From Flavobacteriales bacterium (GTDB lineage Bacteria; Bacteroidota; Bacteroidia; Flavobacteriales; Flavobacteriaceae): a stretch of 64,000 nt of DNA. The notes under the pieces were generated by a model, which saw nothing but the letters and a program-made list of their open reading frames with translations, had not been told where the DNA came from and searched no databases. Location: assembly GCA_004214185.1 (NCBI GenBank), contig SGZG01000003.1:1-64000 (forward strand), read 5' to 3'. This document shows positions 51,394-59,909 of this stretch, in pieces (the first letter of the stretch is position 1; each line of letters starts with the position of its first letter). Position numbers and translations under genes: made by a program.

Positions 51394-52035
51394 TTAAATT
51401 TTTCTAATCAAAGAAATACCGTCTCTAATAGGTATAAGTATAGTTTCAACTCTTTTATCTTTATTTACTAAGCTATTAAAATCTCTTAAAGTTTCGGTAG
51501 TTAGATCTTTATCATTTTCGTTAATTACTTTACCACTCCAGAGAACATTGTCGGCAAGTATTACTCCACCAGATTTTAATTTGTCAATTATCAAATTAAA
51601 ATAGTTAACATAATTTTCTTTATCAGCATCCAGAAATACTAGATCAAATCTTTGTTCAATTTTTGGAATTATATCAAGAGCACTTCCTAAGTGTTGAATT
51701 ATACTGTTTCTATTTCCGGATTTTTCAAAATATTTATTTTGGATACTAGTTAACTCTTCATTTTTATCAATTGTATGAACAACTCCATTTTTTGCTAGTC
51801 CCTCACAAATGCAAATAGCTGAATATCCTGTATACGTTCCAATTTCTAGAACACTTTTTGGTCGAATTAACTTACTAATCATTGAAATAAGCCTTCCTTG
51901 AAAATATCCACTTAACATTCTAGGATTTAAAACCTTCAAATGAGTTTCGCGATTTAGTTCTTTTAGTAATTGTGGTTCCGGTTGTGAAAATTTTTCAGAG
52001 TAATTTAATATCTCTTTCTCTATAAAATCATTCAT
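51394..52035 (-). CDS. O-methyltransferase (class I SAM-dependent)
   Basis: SVLEIGTYTGYSAICICEGL, DLVFLDADKENY, GGVILADNVLWSGKV; start at internal Met (52035) preferred over listed 52098, which extends far into the upstream gene. Confidence 0.9.
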   Translation of the reverse strand: MNDFIEKEILNYSEKFSQPEPQLLKELNRETHLKVLNPRMLSGYFQGRLISMISKLIRPKSVLEIGTYTGYSAICICEGLAKNGVVHTIDKNEELTSIQNKYFEKSGNRNSIIQHLGSALDIIPKIEQRFDLVFLDADKENYVNYFNLIIDKLKSGGVILADNVLWSGKVINENDKDLTTETLRDFNSLVNKDKRVETILIPIRDGISLIRKI

Positions 52036-52648
52036 TTTTACGCTTTGCATATTTAAATCTTTCAACAAGTTTTGGAAGTGAATATCCATCAAGTCCATTA
52101 ACAGTTACCGACTTTGCTAAATCTAAGTTTAACCAACCATCTTCTTGAATAATATTTTCACTAAAAAATATATCATTGATTTCAGCCACAATTAATAAAG
52201 TATTATTTTCAATAATTTCATATTGATTTAAAAATTTACAACCCAATTTAATTAAAGATGACTTAACAAATGGAGCTTTGTAACCTTCAAGGAATTCTTT
52301 TTCCAAATTTGTCATATCAAACTCAGAAATCATTGCTGGGTATCTAGCTGATGTGTGGTGAGCATCCTCAATATCATTTACATTAATGTGATTAACGGTA
52401 AACTCTTTCGTATCAATTATATTTTTGTAAGTATCTCTTGGAACAGTTGTTGGTCTAACTATAAATGTTAATAAAGCCGGATCGCTTCCTAGATGTGTAA
52501 TTGAACTGAAAACAGCAACGTTACAAACATTTTTTGTGGAAATAGAACCAATTAGGTTTGCAGATTTGTAACCAGTACAGCTATTAATTAAATTAAGCCT
52601 ATAAACACGCTCCATCTCTTTAATATCTGTTTTTGAAAAATGTTTCAT
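52028..52648 (-). CDS. Flavin reductase-like (flavoredoxin) family protein
   Basis: RLNLINSCTGYKSANLIGSISTKNVCNVAVFSSITHLGSDPALLTFIVRPTTVPRDTYKNI. Confidence 0.88.
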   Translation of the reverse strand: MKHFSKTDIKEMERVYRLNLINSCTGYKSANLIGSISTKNVCNVAVFSSITHLGSDPALLTFIVRPTTVPRDTYKNIIDTKEFTVNHINVNDIEDAHHTSARYPAMISEFDMTNLEKEFLEGYKAPFVKSSLIKLGCKFLNQYEIIENNTLLIVAEINDIFFSENIIQEDGWLNLDLAKSVTVNGLDGYSLPKLVERFKYAKRKNE

Positions 52649-52768
52649 TTTTTACAATAAGCAGACAAAAATATAAAAATAAAAGCCCAATTTATTTAAA
52701 CTTTAAATATTATAGAAATTTATAACGAAAGTTAAATTTGGAAAGATTTTAGCTGTAGATAATAGATT

Positions 52769-53440
52769 TTAATCACTTCCTTTTGATCTCTTGCAATATT
52801 TCCAAAGAGATTTCAAATCATCAATATTGGAAATTTCTTTTTTTTGAACTTTTTTATTTTTGTCTAAAGTTAAAATTTGAACGGGTAAATTTAGTTTCGG
52901 TCTATCTTCTTTAGATTTTCCATTTAACTTAAAATATTCTTTCATCTGGACATATATCTCTTTTCTGTTATTTCCAGAAATTGTTGATCCATCTGACATT
53001 TCATAAGAAATAGGATAAACAAATTTGAAACAAGGTCCTCTTTTTTTTCTTTTATCTTTGATTGATTGGTCTTTTTTATTACCCCATTCATCTTTTTTTA
53101 AAGTGCTAGACTCTAATTTTCTTCCATCGATATTGAAGTATTTATTGTCATTTCTTTCATAATCTAATTCAAAATCAAAAAAACTCCAGCTTTTCATTTC
53201 AATTTCGTAACCAAGTTCAGGGACTAATTCTGCTAAACGGATTACCTCATCAGGCATTTCATAGTCTAAATTAGAAACAGTTGATTTAGGCAGGTCACTT
53301 TTACTAACTATTACCCTGTTTTCAGAATCAATAATAGCCTCAATAATTTCGTCATCACTCATCTGATTATCATTATTCTCACAAGAGTAGAAGAAGCAAA
53401 CAAATAAAAATAAAAATATATGTATATTATTTTTCATCAA
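52769..53440 (-). CDS. Uncharacterised lipoprotein
   Basis: Lipobox FYSCENN; no family recognised; GPCFKFVYPISYEMSDGSTISGNNRKEIYVQMKEYF. Confidence 0.75.
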   Translation of the reverse strand: MMKNNIHIFLFLFVCFFYSCENNDNQMSDDEIIEAIIDSENRVIVSKSDLPKSTVSNLDYEMPDEVIRLAELVPELGYEIEMKSWSFFDFELDYERNDNKYFNIDGRKLESSTLKKDEWGNKKDQSIKDKRKKRGPCFKFVYPISYEMSDGSTISGNNRKEIYVQMKEYFKLNGKSKEDRPKLNLPVQILTLDKNKKVQKKEISNIDDLKSLWKYCKRSKGSD

Positions 53441-53521
53441 TAGGTATTTTGTATAAATGTAATAAAAAATGTAATATTCAATTTTTAATTAACTTATATT
53501 TAAGTTTTTAAAAATTAATTA

Positions 53522-54343
53522 GTGATAAAGTATCTTTTATTAATTCCAATTCTTTTTCTTCACAATTTAATCTTATCTCAAGAAAATTTATTAACTGAAA
53601 ATGAGTTTCCTGTATTTCCAGTATGTAAGTTAGTTCCAGTAAAAAATCAAAGTATTTGTTTTGATCAATCCATTTCTGAACACATTGAAAAATATTTTGT
53701 TTTTCCAGAAACTGCTAGAGAACTAGGTTTACAATCGGTTGTTAATGTATCATTTATAATTGATATTGATGGTAAAGTAAATAATATTACCGCTACTTCC
53801 TCTTTGGTTGGAGTTGAGTTTAATGACAAATCTGCATTGTTAGTGGCTAACAAAATATTTGAAGATGCAGCTTCAGAAATTATTATGAAACTTCCAATAA
53901 TGCAACCAGCAAAAGTCAATGGAGAGTTTGTTTCTTTTCCTTTAAAAGTACCAATAGTTTATCGTTTAAATTCAAATAAAATTAATTTGGATGACATATT
54001 CACTTTTGATCAAGTAGATTATGCGCCACTGATTGAAAATAATCCTGAAATCTCAAAAGAAAAGTCTATTGAACTCTTTGAAAATTATATTGATGATTTT
54101 TTTAAAAAAAATCTGAAAAACCCAAGAAAAAACAAAGAAAAAAAGAATGAATTAATTGTGTTTGTAGAAATAATTATTGAAAATGATGGCATTATATACG
54201 AAATGAGTTCAATAGGCCCTGAAATTTATAGAACCCAAGTAGAGAAAGTAGTAAAAAAACTTCCCGAATTTTTTCCTGCAAAAATTGATAATTATCCAGT
54301 TGCAGTTACCTATTCATTTCCTGTTAAATTTAATTTAAAATAA
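53522..54343 (+). CDS. Secreted protein with TonB C-terminal-like domain(s)
   Basis: IEKYFVFPETARELGLQSVVNVSFIIDIDGKVNNI, plus a second similar segment (FFKKNLKNPRKNKEKKNELIVFVEIIIENDGIIYEM); GTG start. Confidence 0.7.
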   Translation: MIKYLLLIPILFLHNLILSQENLLTENEFPVFPVCKLVPVKNQSICFDQSISEHIEKYFVFPETARELGLQSVVNVSFIIDIDGKVNNITATSSLVGVEFNDKSALLVANKIFEDAASEIIMKLPIMQPAKVNGEFVSFPLKVPIVYRLNSNKINLDDIFTFDQVDYAPLIENNPEISKEKSIELFENYIDDFFKKNLKNPRKNKEKKNELIVFVEIIIENDGIIYEMSSIGPEIYRTQVEKVVKKLPEFFPAKIDNYPVAVTYSFPVKFNLK

Positions 54344-54347
54344 TATT

Positions 54348-55199
54348 TTGAAAAAAGTAATAAATCATAAAGGATGGTTCAAGTCATTATTATTTATACC
54401 AATTCTTTTTATTTCGGAAATAGTCAGTGCATTTGGTTTAATCTTTTCAGGTTTTGAAATTCCAAACCTTGGAGCAGGTTCATCTATTTCTGAATTAGTT
54501 TTGGGTTTTCAAAAGTTTTCTGCATTAATAATCTCATTGATTTTGATTGCTTTATTTATGAAATTTATTGACAAACAAAAATTTTTAGAAATAGGTTTTC
54601 AATTAAACAAGAGATTTAAAGACATTATTTTTGGAATTATTTTAGGTTTTGTAATATACCTTTTAGCATTTTTCATATTACTAATAATTGGTCAAATTAA
54701 TTTCATCGGCTATAACTTTAACATAAACAAAATATTAGTTTCTATTTTTTTGTTTGCTTGTGTATCGATTTACGAAGAAGTTATATTTAGAGGATATATG
54801 CTTAAAAATTTACTTGAATCATTTAACCCATATGTAGCTTTATTTATTTCTTCCATATTTTTTTCATTAATTCACGGTGCCAATCCTAATGTGACTTTTT
54901 TAGGACTATGTAATATTTTTTTAGCTGGATTCTTTTTAGGAGTGTCTTATATTTTTACTAAAAATTTATGGTTCCCAATAGCATTACATTTTAGTTGGAA
55001 TTTTTTTCAAACTATGTTTGGATTTAGCGTCAGTGGAATGGATTTTTACTCTATAGTTCAGTTTGAAATTTTGGAAAACAATTATTTAAATGGTGGGAAA
55101 TTTGGATTTGAAAGTTCAGTATTGTCTTTAATAATAATTCTTATTTCTACTATATTAATTTGGAAATATTATAGGTCAAATAGTAAAGAATTTTCCTAA
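54348..55199 (+). CDS. CPBP-family intramembrane metalloprotease
   Basis: Multi-TM; YEEVIFRGYMLKNL, SSIFFSLIHGANPN, ALHFSWNFFQ; TTG start. Confidence 0.93.
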   Translation: MKKVINHKGWFKSLLFIPILFISEIVSAFGLIFSGFEIPNLGAGSSISELVLGFQKFSALIISLILIALFMKFIDKQKFLEIGFQLNKRFKDIIFGIILGFVIYLLAFFILLIIGQINFIGYNFNINKILVSIFLFACVSIYEEVIFRGYMLKNLLESFNPYVALFISSIFFSLIHGANPNVTFLGLCNIFLAGFFLGVSYIFTKNLWFPIALHFSWNFFQTMFGFSVSGMDFYSIVQFEILENNYLNGGKFGFESSVLSLIIILISTILIWKYYRSNSKEFS

Positions 55200-55203
55200 A
55201 ATT

Positions 55204-55311
55204 TTATTTGAAAAAAACTATTTTCAAAGCATAAACAATAGCTAAAAATAATAGTACTTTTGCAATAAGATCAGTCCAGTACCAAAAGATCTTTTTTTTT
55301 CTTTTATTCAT
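55204..55311 (-). CDS. 35-aa putative single-TM protein (unlisted small ORF)
   Basis: MNKRKKKIFWYWTDLIAKVLLFLAIVYALKIVFFK*; ATGA overlap with the upstream small ORF; positive-inside N-terminus. Confidence 0.5.
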   Translation of the reverse strand: MNKRKKKIFWYWTDLIAKVLLFLAIVYALKIVFFK

Positions 55312-55475
55312 TTTTTTTTCCAAAAAACACGTTTAGCCCAAATAATTAGAAGTCCCAATCCAATTAATAAAACACCATATGACTCAAATGTATTTGTTTT
55401 CATGTAGTCTATGCATAGTAAAATAAGACCAAGAACTATAAGTATATACTGTTGATTTTTACGTAATTTTTTCAT
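55308..55475 (-). CDS. 55-aa putative two-TM protein (unlisted small ORF)
   Basis: MKKLRKNQQYILIVLGLILLCIDYMKTNTFESYGVLLIGLGLLIIWAKRVFWKKK*; two hydrophobic helices flanked by Lys/Arg; fills otherwise unexplained space. Confidence 0.6.
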   Translation of the reverse strand: MKKLRKNQQYILIVLGLILLCIDYMKTNTFESYGVLLIGLGLLIIWAKRVFWKKK

Positions 55476-55589
55476 CATTATAAAATTAATAAAAAATATA
55501 TTGCCCTATTTTTTTAAGGAAATTAATAATGAAAATGTTAAAATTATTAAGTCTAATATAATTTAAATCCATAAATTTAAACTGAAAAA

Positions 55590-55664
55590 GGGTCATTAAC
55601 TCAGTTGGTTCAGAGTGTTACCTTGACAGGGTAGAAGTCACTGGTTCGAATCCAGTATGACCCA
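55590..55664 (+). tRNA. tRNA-Val (anticodon GAC)
   Basis: Acceptor GGGTCAT/ATGACCC, anticodon loop TTGACAG, T-arm CTGGTTCGAATCCAG, discriminator A. Confidence 0.94.
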
Positions 55665-55673
55665 CTATATTCT

Positions 55674-56213
55674 ATGAAAAAAATTGTTGTTTTTGGAGCG
55701 AGTTCGTCTAGTAAATCAATAAATAAAAAACTTTCTATATATGCAGCTGCTCAGTTTAAAGGTCATGAAATAATAATATTGGATCTTAACGATTACGAAA
55801 TGCCGATCTATAGTGAGGATAAAGAGATTAAAATAGGCATACCTAATGAAGCTCATAATTTCTATTCAACTTTGAAGGACTCTGATGGAATAATTATTTC
55901 TTTTGCCGAACACAACGGGTCATATTCTGTTGCTTTTAAAAATATTTTTGATTGGGTTTCTAGAATTGGTAAAATAGTTTGGTGGAATAAACCAATGCTT
56001 CTTTTGTCAACTTCTGAGGGAATTAGAGGTGCGAGCTCAGTTTTAAAAATTGCACACCAAAGAATTTCTTATAATCATTCTTATAAAATCCCGACTTTTT
56101 CATTACCAAGTTTCTCGAAAAATTTCCATGTCATTAATGGTATTGTTGATGAAGATTTAAAAAAAGATTTTGTAAAGGCTTGTGATATATTTAAACTAAA
56201 TTTAAGTTCTTAA
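55674..56213 (+). CDS. NAD(P)H-dependent FMN reductase-like oxidoreductase
   Basis: VFGASSSSKSINKKLS, DGIIISFAEHNGSYSVAFKNIFDWVSR, STSEGIRGASSVL. Confidence 0.9.
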   Translation: MKKIVVFGASSSSKSINKKLSIYAAAQFKGHEIIILDLNDYEMPIYSEDKEIKIGIPNEAHNFYSTLKDSDGIIISFAEHNGSYSVAFKNIFDWVSRIGKIVWWNKPMLLLSTSEGIRGASSVLKIAHQRISYNHSYKIPTFSLPSFSKNFHVINGIVDEDLKKDFVKACDIFKLNLSS

Positions 56214-56222
56214 AATACTAAT

Positions 56223-57515
56223 ATGAAATATTTCTTTTCAATAATTCTTACTCTAAGCTTTTCAATTTCGTTCTCTCAAAAATTTGATAAGACAATAAAT
56301 CAATTGATTTCTCAACATGAAAAGGAAGTTATTGAACTACGACATTGGTTTCATGAAAATGCTGAATTAAGTAACAGAGAATTTAAAACCTCAGAAAGAA
56401 TAGCAGAAGAATTAACTAAAATAGGACTCAAGCCTCAAACTGGTATTGCAAAAACTGGAGTTGTTGCTGTTTTAAAAGGAGGCATGCCTGGTCCAGTGGT
56501 TGCTTTAAGAGCTGATATCGATGGTTTACCGGTTAAAGAACGATCAAATTTACCTTGGGCTTCAAAAATGAAAGGAATATATAATGGAGAGGAAGTTCCT
56601 GTCATGCATGCCTGTGGACATGATACTCATACTGCAATATTACTTGGTGTTGCTAAAGTGTTATATAAAATAAAAGATCAAATTCCTGGAACTGTTAAGT
56701 TCATTTTTCAACCGGCAGAGGAGGGTGCTCCCGCTGGAGAGGAGGGAGGTGCTGAACTCATGGTCAAGGAAGGCGTATTAAAAAATCCTGACGTTGATGT
56801 AATTTTTGGTCTTCATGTTTGGTCACAAATTAACGTTGGTCAAATTCAGGTTAGACCTTCGGGAATAATGGCTGCTGTTGATGAATTTAGAATAGATATT
56901 GAAGGTGTTCAAACTCATGGATCAACACCATGGACAGGAACCGATCCTATAGTAACAGCTTCTCAAATAGTAAACTCATTGCAAACCATTGTTAGTAGAA
57001 ATATGCCACTTACACGAGCAGCTGCAGTAGTAACTGTTGGAAGTATTCATGGTGGAGTAAGAAGTAACATTATCCCTGAAAACCTTTATATGTTGGGTAC
57101 AATTAGAACTCTAGATTCCGAGATGAGGAAAACAGTGCTAAAGAGACTTGAAGAAATTGTTAGCAATGTTTCAAAAGCTAATAATGCAAAATCTAAAATT
57201 ACTTACTTGGTAAGTTACCCGATAACTTTTAATGATCCTGAACTATATAATAAAATGTTACCTAGTCTTGAAAGAGCTATTGGTCAGCAAAATGTTAATT
57301 TTATGGACGCTGTTACAGGGGCAGAAGACTTTTCATACTTCCAAGAAAAAGTTCCTGGATTATATTTCTTCATTGGTGGAACTAAAATTGGAGAGGATCC
57401 AAAATTAGCTGCACCTCATCATACACCCGATTTTTATGTGGATGACTCATCAATGTTAACTGGATTAAAATCTATGACAACATTGACCTTAGACTATCTA
57501 ACTAACAATAAATAA
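56223..57515 (+). CDS. M20-family amidohydrolase/peptidase, secreted
   Basis: Signal peptide; LRADIDGLPV, MHACGHDTHTAILLG, FQPAEEGAPAGEEGGAELM, GAEDFSYF. Confidence 0.95.
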   Translation: MKYFFSIILTLSFSISFSQKFDKTINQLISQHEKEVIELRHWFHENAELSNREFKTSERIAEELTKIGLKPQTGIAKTGVVAVLKGGMPGPVVALRADIDGLPVKERSNLPWASKMKGIYNGEEVPVMHACGHDTHTAILLGVAKVLYKIKDQIPGTVKFIFQPAEEGAPAGEEGGAELMVKEGVLKNPDVDVIFGLHVWSQINVGQIQVRPSGIMAAVDEFRIDIEGVQTHGSTPWTGTDPIVTASQIVNSLQTIVSRNMPLTRAAAVVTVGSIHGGVRSNIIPENLYMLGTIRTLDSEMRKTVLKRLEEIVSNVSKANNAKSKITYLVSYPITFNDPELYNKMLPSLERAIGQQNVNFMDAVTGAEDFSYFQEKVPGLYFFIGGTKIGEDPKLAAPHHTPDFYVDDSSMLTGLKSMTTLTLDYLTNNK

Positions 57516-57548
57516 TTAGTTTAATAAATATTGCTTATTTAAATAAAA

Positions 57549-58301
57549 ATGTCTGTAACAATTTACAATAAGGATGAACAAGTTTCAGGAAATTTTAATA
57601 ATGGAGAAATACTTGAAAAAAAACCAATAGGGTTTTCTCATGATGGAGGTAAATTAAAACCTTATTCAAATTTATTTTATTGGGCAGATGCATGGACTCC
57701 AAACTCAAAAAGTACTATAGGATTACACCCTCATCAAGGATTTGAGATATGTAGCTTTGTAATCAAAGGATCTATTAGGCATTACGACACAAAACAAAAC
57801 AAATGGATAGAGCTTAATACAGGTGATGCTCAAATTATTCGATCAGGAAATGGTATTTCACATGCAGAAGAAATTTTAGACAATTCTGAAATCTTTCAAA
57901 TATGGTTTGATCCTGATATTTCAAAAACCATTTCTAAAACAGCTACATATAATGATTATAAGTCAACATCATTTCCAATAATTAAAAACAAAGAAAGTAC
58001 AGTTGTTACCATTAAAGGAAAAAACTCTCCTTTTATTATGGATACAGAAGGAATTGAAATTTATGAAACTAGTTTTAAAGATGGATCTCACCAATCAGAT
58101 TTATTCACAAGTAAAGTTTATTCTTTTTTTATAAAAAAAGGAATTATGATACACGATGGTGATGAGTATGAACAAGGGACTTTTATTAAAATTGAAAAAG
58201 AATCTAAATTTGACTTTAAATCAAAATCAGGATTAGAAGTATTTGAAATTAGATCTCCCGAAAGGCCAAGCTATTTGACTTATTTTGAACGTTTTAATTA
58301 A
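57549..58301 (+). CDS. Pirin-family (cupin) protein
   Basis: GLHPHQGFEICSFVIKGSIRHYDTKQNKWIELNTGDAQIIRSGNGISHAE. Confidence 0.9.
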   Translation: MSVTIYNKDEQVSGNFNNGEILEKKPIGFSHDGGKLKPYSNLFYWADAWTPNSKSTIGLHPHQGFEICSFVIKGSIRHYDTKQNKWIELNTGDAQIIRSGNGISHAEEILDNSEIFQIWFDPDISKTISKTATYNDYKSTSFPIIKNKESTVVTIKGKNSPFIMDTEGIEIYETSFKDGSHQSDLFTSKVYSFFIKKGIMIHDGDEYEQGTFIKIEKESKFDFKSKSGLEVFEIRSPERPSYLTYFERFN

Positions 58302-59904
58302 ATGGGATTACTCTTAATTTTGTTTCTTTTTCAAAAGTATAACCTATTTGTAGGAGTTTATTTTCAGAAAATGGTTCAGATATAAAAGTCAAACCAAATG
58401 GTTTGCCATTTTTGTCATAACCCATAGGAACAGTCAGACATGGAAAATATCCTCCAGCAGCATAAGCGGCATGGTAATTATTAATTGAAAGAATTACGTC
58501 TAATTCATATTTTTTTATTGCTGTATTGAAATATTTTTTTGCTTCTGACTTAATTCTCTTTTTTATTAAATCAATTTCGTCATATTCAATATTACTTTCA
58601 ACTATTGATTCAAATATTTCTTGTCCATATGGTGACCTGTTTATAGAATCCAAAAGATTGTATTTAACTATGTCTTCAATATTATTAAAGTCAATATTAT
58701 TTTTGGAGAAATATGCTGGGAGATCAATTTTTATGTCGTAATCTAAGATTTTTCTAAAGCCATTAAAATTAATTTTTGGAGGATCAAATTCTATAATTTT
58801 TCCTCCTAATTTTTCAATCTTTTTAATTGAATTGTTGTAAAGAGAATCTTCAAGAAAAGCTTTGAAAACACCAAATTTTTTTCCTACAATTGATGAATTA
58901 ATAATAGACCCTATGTCTATTGGATTACTTGTTACCGACAGAGGGTCATTACGATCATATCCAGATATTGCATTTAAAACAATCGCAGTATCAATAACGC
59001 TTTTAGTCATTGGTCCCGATGTATCTAGGGTACTTGAAATCGGAACTATACCAGATCTACTAACCAATCCAATTGTAGGTTTTAATCCAACAATTGAATT
59101 TGCTGAAGATGGTGATAAAATTGAACCAGAAGTTTCTGATCCTAAAGAAACAGTTGAAAAATTGGCAGAAATTGCCACCCCACTTCCAGAGCTTGATCCT
59201 CCAGAGTCAATTTTTTTTCTTCCATAAGGATTTAAAGTTTGTCCTCCAATAGCACTGTATCCAGAGGGACAGTCATTACAAAAGTAATATGCCCATTCAC
59301 TTAAGTTTGTTTTACCAAGTATTAATGCTCCGTTAGTTTTTAACTTGTCCACTACGAATGCGTCTGAAGAAATATTATCATTTAATGCAAAAGATCCTGC
59401 GGTAGTAGCCAATCCATCATAATTAATATTGTCCTTTAATAGAACTGGTATTCCATGTAAAGAATATATTGATTTAGGTTTAGTTTTGTCTTTTTCTCTT
59501 GCTTCCTTTATTATATTATTGTTAATACTAATGATAGAATTTAAATATTGATTTTTATCAAACTCAATAGACTTAATTCTATACAAGTAAAATAATACAA
59601 GGTTTTCATATGTAAGAGAATTATTTAAAATATTTGATTGAATTTCAGGAATACTTTTTTCAAGAATAAGAGGTTTTAGAGAGTTGTATTTTTCTTCGCT
59701 AAATTGATTTAATTCTTTTGAAATATTTTTAAACCAATTATTTTTTATTTCATATTTTGATTGAATCAATTTAAAATGCAATCTCTTATTTGAATGATTT
59801 TTACTTTCAATTATTTCAGATGACTCATCATAATTTTTCCATTTGATTGAGTTATTACATGATAATAAAAGAAATACGAAAAATATTGGAAATATTTTTT
59901 TCAT
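58294..59904 (-). CDS. Amidase signature-family lipoprotein
   Basis: GIPVLLKDNINYDGLATTAGS, SGGSSSGSGVAISANFSTVSLGSETSGSILSPSSANSIVGLKPT; lipobox LLLSCNN. Confidence 0.93.
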   Translation of the reverse strand: MKKIFPIFFVFLLLSCNNSIKWKNYDESSEIIESKNHSNKRLHFKLIQSKYEIKNNWFKNISKELNQFSEEKYNSLKPLILEKSIPEIQSNILNNSLTYENLVLFYLYRIKSIEFDKNQYLNSIISINNNIIKEAREKDKTKPKSIYSLHGIPVLLKDNINYDGLATTAGSFALNDNISSDAFVVDKLKTNGALILGKTNLSEWAYYFCNDCPSGYSAIGGQTLNPYGRKKIDSGGSSSGSGVAISANFSTVSLGSETSGSILSPSSANSIVGLKPTIGLVSRSGIVPISSTLDTSGPMTKSVIDTAIVLNAISGYDRNDPLSVTSNPIDIGSIINSSIVGKKFGVFKAFLEDSLYNNSIKKIEKLGGKIIEFDPPKINFNGFRKILDYDIKIDLPAYFSKNNIDFNNIEDIVKYNLLDSINRSPYGQEIFESIVESNIEYDEIDLIKKRIKSEAKKYFNTAIKKYELDVILSINNYHAAYAAGGYFPCLTVPMGYDKNGKPFGLTFISEPFSENKLLQIGYTFEKETKLRVIPFN

Positions 59905-59909
59905 AAAAT

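Noticed and set aside
52036-52098. N-terminal extension of the O-methyltransferase ORF
   Set aside because: It reads out of frame through the upstream flavin reductase gene; Met at 52035 gives a normal short overlap.
58862-59227. 121-aa ORF antisense to the amidase
   Set aside because: It mirrors the amidase-signature Ser/Gly-rich segment; no independent evidence for coding.
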